Below, piece after piece: positions 12,520-26,125 of a DNA stretch of 64,000 bases. Source of the stretch: Synchiropus splendidus (taxonomy: Eukaryota; Chordata; Actinopteri; Syngnathiformes; Callionymidae); contig NC_071336.1 in NCBI RefSeq assembly GCF_027744825.2, positions 16,276,501 to 16,340,500 of the forward strand, written 5' to 3'. How positions within the stretch are numbered: position 1 is the stretch's first letter; each line of letters starts with the position of its first letter. The notes beneath the pieces are model-generated. The model was given only the letters and a program-made list of their open reading frames with translations. It made no database searches and was not told where the DNA came from. The translations under genes and the position numbers were made by a program.

Positions 12520-15500
12520 AGCGCGACTCATCACGTGGCGAGGGCAGATGGACTGTCCCAGAAGCATTTAGATGGAAGTGGATGGAGTGTTTTCATGTGA
12601 CTATGACCATGCGTCTGATCTTGTTGGTGGTGGAAACCAATGAAGTGGTGCCAAAATGACCTTTTTGAAAAGCTGCTTGCTGCTCTCGTTCCAGGAATGG
12701 AAGCCAATCAGAAGTGTATAAAATGACTCTTATCATGTAGAGTGCGATGAATATTCAGTATATTGAACTCTAGTATAAATAACTGTATACGTGTTTTAAG
12801 TGCCTCGTTTCAGAATGTCGACATCTGATAAAGAACGTCGCTAATGAAAGCATTTAGTGGCAGCCTGGGGCGGTGGATAGCGCGAGACGCCATGTTCATG
12901 ATGGTGGACTGAGGTTAAGGTAGATTCCTGTACATGCTGAACAGTAGTTGTGCAACAAAAATCTCTCATAGGTCCATTCGTGAAAATGTCAGTAGCAAGG
13001 TCCAGTCAGTGATTCTCTCTCGAAACACAGGTATGGGCTCGCCTCATGTTTTTGAATTATATATGGTCAGAGTGACTGTCCTGCCAGGTACTCGAGCATT
13101 TACCTCGACATACAAGGGATAATACACATTTCTAGTCCTCAGTCACGAATCAAGTCAGTTTCATGAAAGCATTAGACTCTTGTCTTGTTTTTGTTGTTAA
13201 AGAAAATACTCTGGAACAAGTACAAGAAAATTTTTATACGTCACGGTCAGACACTAGAAAACTTAGTTTTAAACGCTAAACAAAAATAGAACCTGCATTG
13301 ACAAATCATTTGGAAAATAGATAGACGGAAAACCATTTGCCTTTTTAATGTGTAAACAGGTTTTTCTTTTGTAAACTTAAGACTTACTTCTAGAGGTCAC
13401 TCAGTGAAGGACCGTAGCTGCTCAGGATTCTTCATTTTAATGTTGGAGTCTTAACAGAAATCGCTGACCACACGATCGTACGTTATTCAGTGAAACATGA
13501 ACTTGACGTTTGTGCTAGCACTGCTAATGAGATAGCATTTTCTAGTATTCTCTCTACTGTGAGATTTTTTTAGGGTAGCTGCTGCTAGCATTTGTTTACT
13601 ATTCTTCCCCTTCTGTCTCTTCTGTACTTGTGTACGACGTGGCCGTACAGTTTTTGAACATAAAGGTACTTTAACCAGGGATTTAATGTGACCCACTAGT
13701 GAGTTAAACGAAGCTAGGTCAGACTATTAGCTCTGTGCTAGAACGGACGTTTCTTTCCTGCCGAAAATGGCTGAGCTCCACAGCAGCAATACCCCCGTCA
13801 TAGAGCCGAGCAATCCCATTAGTGTTATTAGCTTAGGACCATCTTCTGTCTTAATCCCCTTTATCTCAGGACGCTAAACTACATACGGTACACGCGGCGA
13901 TGACACGAATAGATGTAGCTAACGCTGGCTTCAGCATTTACAGGGTTAATCCTCTTGAGGCAGAAAGGTGCCGAACATTTCAGAAGTGTTTAAACGCACC
14001 TCCTATTCTTATCAGACTTTTATTTGAACTGTTGCTATGCAGCATTGAAGTGCCTGTCTGTTCCACTTCACCGTCTCTGTCTGGTCCAGTTTGTGAATGG
14101 CTATAAGAGAAGTGTCTGGAGGAGATGTGGATCACACAAACAGCCACGATAGCCCTTCTGCCAAGTCACATCTCCACAAGGTGGTCTGAACAATGTGAGC
14201 CGATTCAGCCCAAACCCCAGTGTTTGTTGGAAGTCTCACAGCTAAATTTGAAACTAGGCTACATATTCCCACAGATCCATGTGACACTCAGAGTAGAGAC
14301 CCTTGTTTCTACACTTCTGAAGCAGCCACTTGATATGGTTCCCTCGACTTTCTTTGGTTATCTGTGAGGAGACCACACGATTCAATGACAGCTTTGGAAC
14401 AACAGTGTACCTCAGACAGAGCGGACGTGGGCCTGGAAAGGGAAGTCACCGATTAAACTGTTAGACCAAGAGGCAAACAAGTGACGGATAAATGGTGTGA
14501 TGAAGTTAATGTTAACATAACACGAGTCAAGTGGAGGAAAAGTTGCACGCGAGCAGTTTATTTTAAGCATTGGTGAAGACTATGTCTGTCGCTTCACTCA
14601 CATCTCACATGGTGCTTTTTGTTTTGACGCAGATATGCAGCAGGTTCAAATCCCCCTCTTCTTCAAGCCACATACAAACAGGTTTGTGTTTTAGCAGCTA
14701 GTGCGATCAGGGCTACTTATCGTGAAATATGTACTTGGAGTCTATTTTTGTCTTATCTGACTGTACAGTTCTTTGAAAATGTTTATCTGTGTCCATGGTG
14801 AAAATAATGTATTGACTGCCGCGGCCGGGAAGGAAAGATATCCTGCTTACCGAGGACCGATGGGATGGGGTCGCCTGTGCCAAAATATAGGACTGAAGAA
14901 ACACTGTTGTTTCTGCCAGCGGGATCGGATGTATTTTTCCCCATTAAAGTTGGACCCACACACCCTCCTCTGGCGGGGGCCGGTGACATGTCTCAGCCAG
15001 CGGACTGATTTCTGTTTATCGACGCATGAAAAGAAAGAGAGCCGTCTTCAAACATCTGCACAGCTTCAAATTGTACTTGTGTGTTTGTCTGCATGTGCTG
15101 TGAGGTCATGTACTTCCTGATCGTGATCACATGGCGACATGTATGAATGCAATGGGAACGGCACAAACTCACCTGGACCTGGTCAAATGTGGGTGTGAGA
15201 GGCCGAATTATTTCTGTCATGCTTTCTTTCTTAATTCCTAGTTCTCAAGTGTTCATCAAAGGAGCAGAACGACGTCGCTGCTGTTCGAAAATTGGGTTTT
15301 TGTCTCTTTCTTGTGTTCCCTGAAGGGAATATTTGTGAGCTTTGCCATTGTATGATGTAGACAGTTTTCTGTTGCCTGAAAGAAAAAAATGGACTAAAAA
15401 GAAAGTTTTTTGCTTCTTCTTCTTTTGAATATGTGAAGGCTTTTGATTCTTGTGAGTCAGCAAAGGATCTTGTCTACAAACTTGTCATGATGCAATTTCC

Positions 15501-18500
15501 ATATGAGGAAGTAGGATTTTAAACACTGCGCTAATAGGCTTGACAAAAATTGTCTAATGCAGGAACATGTGTGTGTGGAACACCGCAGACACTAGAGTCC
15601 TTGTTCCTTTCATTTGCTCACACACAAAAACACACATCTGTTGTGGCCACACATAAATAGCACAACGTTTATGTGCGGAAATGAGTCGTTTGTGACCAAA
15701 ATTGTTCCAGATAAAATCGCATGACAAATGCAGTTTGTTTGTCTTGTGTAGGTATTCTTGAACCTTCTTTGTGAAAATAAACTGCAGTTCCAAGTGCACC
15801 AAATTATGAAACATTAATCTAACACACATTTAGCGCTAATGGAAGCAAAACAAAATGATTTCCATGGAGCAAATTGCGGGAAAATGCTTATGTGAATTTT
15901 AAAATTACAGGATTTATTTAGAATATATCTGACTTTTTATAAAACATGAGCTTACAGCTTTTAACTAGATGGCGTTCTGATAGACCCACGGTGAAGCAAA
16001 CACATCTTTTATTCATCTGATGATATTGAATACAGAGGTGTTGACATCACTTAGGAATAGCTGTCTGAACATGACTGCATTTGTCTCTTCTGAATCACAC
16101 ACAAATGCTCTACGCCACGAAAACACAGAGCGACGGTTGACCACTGTCCATGGAGGCGTCATCGTCATCGTCAACACGCTTCCTTTTTTTCAAATAAAAT
16201 TCAAAATTCTGGAGGCTCTTTTGTCTTTGTATGATAGATGTCAAGCATATGAAGCACAGAGTCGTACTTGTGATCACCGTCGTGAGCCACTACTCACTTA
16301 GCAACCTTGCTAACAGTAGGTAGCGTGGTGGTAATGTCCTTTCCTAAGACCAACAAATCACATCCTCTAATCTTCTCATGACAACTAACCATCAAAACGA
16401 GCTGAGTTAAAGAAGTTGAAAACAGATCTGCACATCCGCAGATCATCATCGTTGCTAGTCACAAAACACAGCTGATATTTATTGATTTATTATGTGTTCA
16501 CCGCAGACATTGCCTCAGACCCAGGAACACACATCTGGTTACACGCGCAACGTCTCAATTGTATAGAAGGTTATTAGACGTCATTAGACCGTGATGAGTC
16601 TGAGAGTTAGTTTACGCTGCAAATAGCTGAAGCTGGTGCAACCGCACATCACCCAGTTCAGTCATAGTCAAGCTACTCGGCTACATGCTAGCTTAGTTCA
16701 GCTATTCACCACTTTCTAGAGGCTGTCTGGTCTGACTAAGAGAAATTCGAATTTCTCTCCAGTGGTCGGACCAAGAGTGTTGCATTTAGTTGATAAGAAT
16801 GTGTTTTAATGCAGTTTAAAAGTCCAAACTTAGCCGGACTAAGGCATACATTTGGTTTTCAGAGCCGCCATGTAAACCTGCTCAGTGACAGCTTTCTGAA
16901 AGTGCAGCAGTGGAAAGACGTGCCTGGTTAAATACCGACCAAGTCCTGGACTCGTTCAAACTCTCATGACTGAAAAAGCAAAGGATCTCACAGTGATCCA
17001 CCCTTGTGGATAGTTCCTTTACCACTCGATGAAGCTGTTGCGTAGCATGTAGACTGTGGATAATATTGTGTACATTCTAGTGTCAACAGCCTCAGGTCAG
17101 AGTCAACGATGCACGTGTGTTGTTTCTGTGCTCAAGTTAATATCCAGAGTGTGAGCCCTGCGTCTCCTCCCCTCACAACTGGAGGGAGTTGTCCCTGAGT
17201 TTCGGGGCTCTTTGCTTCTCAGTAGCAAACTTGAGACGTGTGAAGTTGGACTTAACAGCAGCGTCGGAACATCTGCGTGGCATGATTCCCCACATCTGGT
17301 CTGACACACAGAAGCGGTCTACGCATGTGGCTCCTCCAGGTTTTCAGAGATATTTGACTGATTTTAATGACTTGATTTTCAATGTTGGGTGTTGGCCCAC
17401 TGCCCGCAGTCCTAGTCACTCCGTATGCTGGTCGTAAGTCGTGCAGGTGAAGGACTCCCCTTACATGCAGAGACCCCGCCCAGTCAGCCGACACTTGTTT
17501 AGCTCATTGTCTGATAAACTGGTCTCCTCTGTCCAGAACTCTCACCTGCACCAGGTGCTGACTCAGCAAGAGAACACACCTGCAGAACCTCTCAGGGAGT
17601 GAAGTCAAAGGTGAGGAGGAAAACAGCCCACATTCACTCATTCATCTCAGCCAGACATAATAAAGAGAGAAGAGCGCCTCCACAATTTAGATGAGATCAT
17701 ATTGCACGACTGTTTTTCACTTCAGCTCATCTTTTCAAACTGGACTGTTGCGACAAACCTGTCAGTGACAGAGTGAATCATCGTTCACATCTGACATAAA
17801 GTAAACAGTCCAGAATGCTGTTTTTGGGACGTGATGACATGCATAATGTGCAGCGACTTCGCTGCGGGCTAGGAAGGGAGCAGAACAAGAACAGCTGCCA
17901 TCCCGTTGTCGTGGCGACACAGAGCCACGATTCTTTCCTCTGCTGCCTCGGGTCGGGACGAGGGACTGGGAGTGAGCCAGTGGGAGAGGACAGTGAGTTC
18001 AGACGTGTGGGCTGACCTGGACTGAGTCCAGCAGGGGGATCTGTCTCTGGGTATCAGATTCTCATTGTGAATGTATGTAGCTGCGGCGGTGACGTAGATG
18101 TGACCTGAACACTCCCGAATATTAAGGAGGTGGCTGAGTTGCCCGAGTTCCTTGAGCTGTATAATGAATCAAGTACAATATTACACAAAATATTTTCACC
18201 ACTTCATCCTCAGGATGGCGCTCACGTAGTTCAAAGTTGACTCATAGTGTTACCATTCAACACTGAGAGCAGTTTCAAGGCTGCATTCCAGGAAGACGCG
18301 TCTGTAATCTGTATCCTACGATTCTACCATGCGTCTGGAAACATGTTGACAGTGGCAGCCGGAGTGTGAAAAGATTCTCATCGGTGCAGAGTGTTTCAGA
18401 TAGGTCCAGACACGCCGGGCCTTTAGAGAGCACTTAGACTCTTCCACTGAAGAAAAAGTGGCTTCCTGTCTCGACATCAAACCTGCTGGAGGTGAGCGAC

Positions 18501-21500
18501 TCAGCTGAACTTCTCCAGTGTGGTGGTCCAGACATGTCCAACTGGGAGGAGGCATGGGGCAAACCCAGGTCTCACTCCAGAGATGATGACCCTTTTTCTG
18601 GCTTTTTGTCCCGTATTGATGAGGGTTTTAAAATATTTATCAGGGTCTCAAACTGATCCACACAAGGGCCACAGTGGGTGTTGGTTTTTGTTGCAACTGA
18701 TCAGGATGATACCCAAACACCGGTAAGGTGTCTGAAGACTTGCTGCTTGTTTCCTCTGACACCTGAGTAGGTGACCAATGTGTGCTTGCACCCACTGCAG
18801 CTCATTTATGGATCAGTTTGAGACTCTGTCTTGGTCTTCATCTCCAAATATCTTGGTCTTGTCTCGGTCTCAACACTCTCCAGTCTCCATAATGTCTTGG
18901 TCGGTTGGTGTGGTGTTGACTACAACACTATATCACTTGACTCTTCGTCCTTATGAGAATCACATGATAGTCTGCAACACCTTTCCACTGCAGCAAGTCT
19001 GCATGCTTTGTTTACACACAAGTGACTCCATCTGAACTGGATCTGTATTGTGGCTCAAGCTAAATCAGTTTCATGATTTAAAGGGCCGGTCCGGTCTTCA
19101 ACATTCCTACTCCGAGGGGAATTTTGAACCACGTGTCGGCTGTTTTCTCTCTGCCTAAGAGAAGCACAAAGACCTCGCCCCTTAACCTTCCCCCTGAAAA
19201 CAACTTCTTCAATTTCCCACCATGTGGCACTCGGACCGCTCTGCAGCCTGTAATCCAGTTGAATGTATAATCTTCTTCTTCTTCTCTGATGAGTGGGTCA
19301 GGTGACCTCACTTATCGCAACAAACCGTAGCAGCATTGCACTCAAACTCCTGCCTGTCAGAAACAAAACATCAAAGTTTTAAACCAGCGCGTAAAAATCT
19401 CAGTGAGTCGTTGTCGCTCCACGGATGAAGTGAGAGAAGCTGCTGAAGATTTGACATCTGCAGCGGAGCAGCTGTTGTTTCCTCCTCTCACATGGTGCAG
19501 CTTCCTGTTCTCCAAGGAGGAGAGGAAGTCATAAAGATGGGAACACTTCCTGTATTGTTTACAGTCCGGACCGCTGGGGTCCAGTGGGGACACGTGGGGC
19601 TCCATGCTCAGTCAGCTGACTGGGTAAAATGGCCTCCGAAAGGGTTGTGGTCTGAAGTGCAGTCTTCCGCCTTAAATATAAAAAATCTAATAGTGTAGCA
19701 ATTGAATATTAACCGATCACTTCAGTTTGTAATCATGTCACCTGCACCTTTAAATAGTTTAAACAGCAATAAATCAGTCAGCGGTCCAACACACCCACAC
19801 ACACACACACACACACTTCTAAACACGTGCTTGCCAACACACACAGCGTACACCACACCCAAACACACTGGCACACTCGCACGCACAGCCTACTTCATCA
19901 GTAAATAACAACAATTGACTGTAGTTTTACAAGCCTCTTTCAGTTTTAACTAGCTAAACACTGTTACTCATCTCCAGACGTGTGTGTGTGTGTCACCTTC
20001 ACTGTCAGTGGTTCGAGCAGTTACATAATAATCAGTCAACATTTCAAACTGAGAATTAGGCAACGTCTTTCCTGACCCTGATGGAATCCCTCCCATGCAC
20101 GGCGAGATTAAAAAAAAAAATAAATTCCTCTCTCGGGATGATATAGTTAAAAGGTTAAATTCTGTGTGGCTTGAGCATGTCATGTCATGTGTGCAGCCAC
20201 TGTGAAGTCAGTCAATGGAGCTGTTTACTAACTTATAATATAGTTCATGTTATGACGGTAGATTTCTGTAATTTATTTCTCCAGGTTTTTGCTCCGGTTG
20301 TTGAGAATTTGCCTCCCACTTAGAGGAAGGAATGGAGTGTAAGGGAACACCACGCACACATGGTGAGAGCTGCTGCGAGAGTGTGTGAACCAGACACTCA
20401 CCAACACAAAGGGCAGCACGGGGGACTTTGAAGGAGTCGGTGGGCTGATACTTTAGAAACACCTGACAGACATGCCAGATCCTCAACACATCACTATAAT
20501 ACCACCTGTGGGAAAGTGGGGCGCTTGACTTTCCACGTCCAGGGAGGTTGACACGGTCAGACGAGGGCCGGAGGGGGCCAGAGAGGGATTAGTCCAATGT
20601 ACGCGCTGTGTGAGAACAACTTTGACTGACAGTTCACGAGAAGCCCTCCCACCCTCTCCTCCGCCGGGGGCCTGCTGCGAGGACAAGTGGAACTGGTATT
20701 TAGGTGGAGTTTGTCCCATGGAAAAGGTGAAAGTTCGTGTACCGTGGAAGGTCCTGTCGTGAACCTGGACCCAATGCTCCTGAAGGGGCTTGTGTAACTG
20801 GCTATAAGGGACGTCACGTGAAATTAGATGAAGTCGTTTTTTAGAAAGAGCCTTGGGGTGTTTCTCTGCTGGAAGAGTTTGATAGTATGAGACTGAAGCT
20901 GCAACATGAGCTACCTGAGGTCACCGCAGAGGGAGAAGCGGATCAGTGGCGCCTTCAAGTGGACACATTCTGCCACTCATTCAGGTCAAAACTAAGAGTG
21001 TTTTTTTTATCATCTATCATTTTATCACTATTGAACAAGGTTTTCATTTGAGTATACAATGAAAGAAACAACATAGTGACAAAGGGTGCATTCTGAAAAC
21101 GGTTAAAAAAATACACCACATTTACTTTAAGGATATAAACATCAGCAAAAAAAGATTTTTTGACAAGTAATATATGCAAATATATGCATATATGAAACAT
21201 ATATATATGAAATATATAATATATATTTATTTAATAATTAATTTATAAATGTATTATTTATTTTCTGAATATAATTTTAATTTCATACAAAATGTTCAAT
21301 ACTTACTAATTTAAATTCAGTGTTTTGGGGAAATGTTTTGTTAAAAGACAAAATCCTATTTTATTTTTTAGCTAAAACTGTAAAATAAATATAAAATAGC
21401 AAAAATGAGAGGGACTGAGTCTGTCCCAGCCATTTGGTGCAAAAAGCATGCGAACCTGATACAGATGCAGAAGGACGAACAACCTCTTAGAGCACACACA

Positions 21501-23090
21501 CACATAAACAGTCACGTTTGGATCTCTATCCTTGTTTGGGTCCGCTCATTGCCTCGATGTTTTCTTCATCCTCTCAACCTAAACCTGAATTCAAGCCAAA
21601 CCTAACCAGGACTCATAACCAAACTGAAGTTTAATAATGTCCTTGTTATTTTGATGTCTTTGTCCTCCAATTGAGGCTTAGATTTGTGACCAGCCAAATG
21701 GTCGCCACAGAGGCATAAGGGCCTCACAAGAGAGTGGAGTGGTCAGAGGAACTGTGATGTGATCCTACTCTGCCTCAAGAGTTAAACAGCTTGAAAGAAT
21801 GTTCACACAACAAATGTAGAAAACTGTGTTTATCTCACTAAAAAGCTTTTAGAAATTCTAAAAATTTACTTCATTTAAACATGTTTTGTATGTTGTGCCT
21901 TAATAATCCAAAATTCAAAATGACTGTCAAAAGAATATGTTTATTTAATTGGTTAACAAGAAACCATGTAATTGAATTCAAACCATTTGTCCAACATTTG
22001 CAGACGCATTAAATCAGGCGGATTGTGTTTTGCTTCGCTAAAGAGGAAGATCCTGTTTTTCCATCACTAATCTTCCTGAAGGCTCAAAAACAAGAGCTGG
22101 AAAATCTGTGTCAGCAGAGTGAATAGCTGCGGCTGCCTGGGAACGAGGACACCAGGAATGGGAATACTATCAGAATTTTTGGGGGACGCGGGGGGGGGGA
22201 CGTCTCAGTATGACCTTGCGTCTATCTCCTCCAGGAAGTTGAATTATGCATGCAAAGTTGTCCTCTCTGAAACCCTGTTGACTCCTGCTTCCTCTGCTTA
22301 AATTACTAAAAGACAGCGAACATCGGAGAACTCGCCGACCTTCATGTCGTTCTCATTCAGAACAGGTATGTGGGCCTCGCAGCGAACTGGTCCCACTATA
22401 GCAAACTTCAGGTTTAAAAGGAAGCCTGCGTCCATTTCTTTCGAGTAGGGTCCAGCTTTAACTTGGTGTTTCCTTCAGAAGAGAAGGAACAGTTAAAATC
22501 ATCGAGGTGTGGATGACGATGCTTCCCAGGACGGGAAGGACCCCCTCGGGTGTCTGTTGCACTTAACTGACCGACCTGTATAGCCTAGCGAATGGGTACT
22601 ACCCAGTAGAATTACTGGGGAAAACAATGTGGGTCAGACATGATGCTGGTTAATAGGCCCTATCTAACCTAGACTATAGCTTTAACCCAGGCCTAACCCT
22701 GGATGTAGCTGGATTGTTGAAACCAGGATTGGGGGTGTCTCTTGAGTGCAGGAGCCGGATGATATTGTTTCTTTGGGCAGCCTGGTCAATATCCAAATTC
22801 CGAACCCACAGAAATTTGACTTAACTATACTGTTTCTATAGGTGCTGCATGATGGACCGGTGACCTGTCTGGATGTCTCTTGCCTCATGCGTGGCACAAG
22901 TGGCGCCAGTGTGAACTCTAGTGGTTCAATCAAGAATTTCCTGACCACTGAACTCTATAACTAGACATTAAATTTGGTTTAAAGTAAAAACTCAGGATGC
23001 GATCACGGACCATGGGTAGTTTGCTAAAGAGCAGATGACACTCTGGTGTGGATGTGTGAGTACAAAGAACAGAATGGCTCAACTATCTTT
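12520..23090. other. Gene-poor stretch, no confident gene
   Basis: No exon set could be assembled on either strand. The stretch contains a (CA)n run near 19,791-19,817, a short GC-rich patch at about 20,500-20,820 with overlapping reverse-strand open frames that carry no recognisable domain, and a strongly AT-rich block at 21,170-21,400. Part of 12,520-13,400 could be 3' UTR if the exon at 12,454 is real. Confidence 0.5.
19791..19817. repeat. (CA)n microsatellite
   Basis: A run of alternating C and A lies in a broader ACAC-rich segment that continues with interruptions to about 19,890. Confidence 0.85.
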
Positions 23091-23096
23091 CTTACA

Positions 23097-23102
23097 TTTA
23101 TT
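23097..23102 (-). other. Poly(A) signal of the 759-aa secreted protein gene
   Basis: TTTATT on the + strand reads AATAAA on the - strand. It begins only about 30 bases past the stop codon at 23,132, so the gene would have an unusually short 3' UTR. Confidence 0.6.
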
Positions 23103-23131
23103 GGATTTTCTTTCATTCTACAACACACTTC

Positions 23132-26125
23132 TCATTTTATGGAAAGAGGAACTTTCATGGACTTGAAGAACATGTTTCCCGTTGAAAGATAATCCAACAA
23201 ATTGTTTTCATTTTCTGTAAAATCTGTGGAGGAACTGTACGTCATCTCGAATCCTCCACTTCCACTTCCCTCAGAATCTGAGAACAAAGCCGTTTCTGTT
23301 TTGTTGTGACGCCGTACCTTTTGATCCGCCCTGATAGACTCAATATTGGGGTGTCTGTGGTGCCCCTGGTCGCTCCCTGGCAGGTCAGGCCTGACGCCAC
23401 TGAACGACGCGCTTCCTAGCACGTCTGCATACGTAACGGCTTTGGTAGGAGTCGGATGTTTGGGCAGACGAACGATAGAAACGTTGAGGTTTTGATAATT
23501 CAACGTCTGGTTGAGCTTTCTGGTTCTCCCACTGACCCGAGTAGCCCTGACCATTCCGCTGGTGAAGGAGTTCAAAAGCCTGGCCTTCATTTCGTGTGAA
23601 CTGGAGTTAGGATGGAACGGAGCTCTTTCTTTGTTTGTATTCCGGACTCCTTCTGGTCGAAAATAGCCAGCGACCACTCGGGGAGTCAGTACTCCGAGAA
23701 CATGCTTGACCTTTGTCCCACCTTGAACGGCCCTCTGAACTGGCTGAAATCCACGAAGATTGTAGAGTTTTTTGAGTTTGTCTGAAGTTGATTCCTGAAT
23801 TCCTTCGATTTTTGGACTCAGTTTAGCAATGCTGAGTCTCTTTGGCTGCGCTCCGGCAGAAGCGTCCCTCTCAACTGTTTGGTTATACTTCAAAACTGGG
23901 AAACTTTGAACCTTCCGGCTGTCTAATCCTGAGCTGTCAGACCCGTTGTCAACCTTGGCGGTCTCCAATGTTGTCGCGTTTCTTCTGCCGAACCCCTTCA
24001 GACCATATATCCGCTTGTGACTCTTATACTCCTGTGTCCTGTCCGGGCTGTCGTCCCCCTCCAGGGATAAAGTTTTTGTTAACTCTACAGTTGGCACATT
24101 GCGGGCAGTTGTGGAGGTTTCAGGGGCTAAAGTACTTGTAGTAGTTGGCAGTCTCCTTCGACTGAAGCTGTACTTGGGTGACAAAGCTGGGGACATGTTT
24201 GTGACCCTGAAACTGGAACCCCTGCCTTTATTAAAGCTAAACCCCGGACGGTTCCTGGTGATGGATGGAAAAGTGGAATTTTTCTTTTCCCTCACGTTCG
24301 GCCTCCAAGGAGTCTTCAACCACCTGAGACCAAATAAGGTTTTCACGGGTGTGTTGCCAGATTCTTTGACAGTTGCCTGTTGCGCTATGGGAGTTTCGCT
24401 GCCAGGAGCGTCGTTTTCAAGGATATTGGTTTGGGGCCAAAAACGTCCCAGAGTCGTGTTTTGCTGTGGGAGTTGAGCTGGAGGTGGAGTGGTTGTCTGC
24501 ATCGAGTTAATGTTTGAGGCTGGTGGGTTCTCTGTGCTGTTGGAGAAGTTTGTCGACTTCTCCGTTATGTCCTTTTTCGGGAGCTTCTGCCGGAGGATAA
24601 AAGGGGGAGACGTTCTGGTGTAGGCTGCCGTAGTTTTAACAGGTTTAACAGTCTGCTGTCCATGAGAGGGCTGCGTAAAGAGATATGACTGCATCCCATT
24701 CTTGGATGAGGTCTCCTTGAAACCTTCGTAGGATGCCAAGTTTAGTGATTTCTGCTTCATATCTGCGGAATCCGAGGCTTTGCCGACGGACCCTGCATGT
24801 GTGGCGACAAACCTGCTGGTTTGAATCCCAGTGGATGGAATGATCCCTTTGTGATGCTCAGCAGTCGGTGAAGAGATGCCCCTATGTTCTGCATTGTCCA
24901 ACGGGAGAGTCCATGGATGAAGTTCTCCTCTGTTGATGTCGACATCGAGCGATCCTTGTGAATTTCCAAAATGCCTTTGATGCATGGCAGAGGAACTGTG
25001 CTGAAATAGATCCGAGGGTTTCACATGTGAAGGGTTCCTCATGATTAGTGGCCCATTTGAACTCGCAGTCTGTGTGAGGACTCGGTGCACTGGCCTCGTT
25101 TGACTCGACGGTCTGTGCTCTGCGCGTGTGTCGTCAAGATCCGAATGATAGTGGCGGGGGTTTAATGGCCGGTCCATCCAGAGCCCCCTGATGGTCCCCA
25201 AGTTGCTGTTGACCCGGTTTTCGGCGTCAGATGAAGTGGACAACGGAGCCTGGTGACGCTCCCGGTGACTTTGTCGGTAACTGTCAAATATCTTCACATC
25301 AGTTCCCGCCCGGAGTTTTACGATTCTGGCTAAAGACAGAGAAAAGGAGATCATAGAAGGCATTAATAGAGTTGCAACACAGGAGGTCGATCGAAACGAA
25401 CATGAGAGAAACAAAATAGTTATGCGTTTGAACTGCAGTTCTGACGAACCTATACGTTACAAGTGGTTTAAGGTGACATCTAGTGGTTGAACTATAGATT
25501 ACATGCTGTGATTATAAATAAATTAGTTTGCTAATGTTGGTCAAAGAAACGCAAGAATGCCACTTATTTAATACAAAGATTGAAAGTAGTGATGACACAT
25601 CTTTTTGTTTAACTTGAATATTACATTAGATTTCAGAGTGGTATTCCCCTCTGCAATAGCTGCACTCAACAATACAAGATATACTACATTGTGTTTTTAG
25701 ATTTCAGACATTTTACCTGGTTAATGTGACATTTGGCGTTTTACCATGTTAAACTAGTCAACGGCCGTGACTAAAGACAATTTTCTGTTTGAACGAGATC
25801 AGACAATACATCTTTTTCAACTTCAACTTTTATTTATTTCACACACAAGGGCCTGGATCTTGTCATCTCCAAAATCTAAGGCTCATGAGTAAGTGAACTC
25901 AAACTAGTGCCAATATTGATTTGAAATCATCAAAAGGTTTTGCTCAGAAGGACTCACCTGCAGAATCTGTGCCCAAAATGAGCAACATGACAGCAGCACA
26001 GACGAAAGCAAGGTGGAGTCTGCAAAAGATTTAAGCCCCAAAACTGAAAATGGCCTTTGTTTGAAGTAGGTCAAAATAAACTGACGTTGGAAGTGGACTT
26101 TTTACCTGGAGCCGTGCAGCAACAT
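23132..26125 (-). CDS. Uncharacterised secreted Ser/Thr-rich basic protein, 759 aa
   Basis: Three coding exons join in frame: 26125-26106, 26019-25958 and 25329-23132, all with GT-AG junctions. The first two encode a classical signal peptide (MLLHGSRLHLAF then VCAAVMLLILGTDSA), with cleavage likely near its end. The 2.2-kb last exon encodes the remaining protein, rich in Ser, Thr, Pro, Arg and Lys and without a globular domain I recognise. Visible features are several N-glycosylation sequons, many dibasic sites, three related motifs (TLFGLRWLK, RIYGLKGFGRR, KLYNLRGFQ) at roughly residues 349, 460 and 540, and an acidic SEGSGSGGFE site near residue 710 that resembles chondroitin-sulfate attachment sites. 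It could be an extracellular-matrix or mucin-like proteoglycan, or a precursor cleaved at basic sites. The ORF extends upstream of 25,329 into intron 2; the acceptor TCTTTAG there and the in-frame signal exons support the spliced model. I do not know the family. Confidence 0.8.

Noticed and set aside
14641..14655. Pol III B-box match (GGTTCAAATCC)
   Set aside because: No A box at the right distance and no cloverleaf can be drawn, so it is probably chance.
23842..24476. Two overlapping + strand ORFs of about 100-125 codons
   Set aside because: They are antisense to the long last exon of the secreted-protein gene; composition follows the opposite strand.
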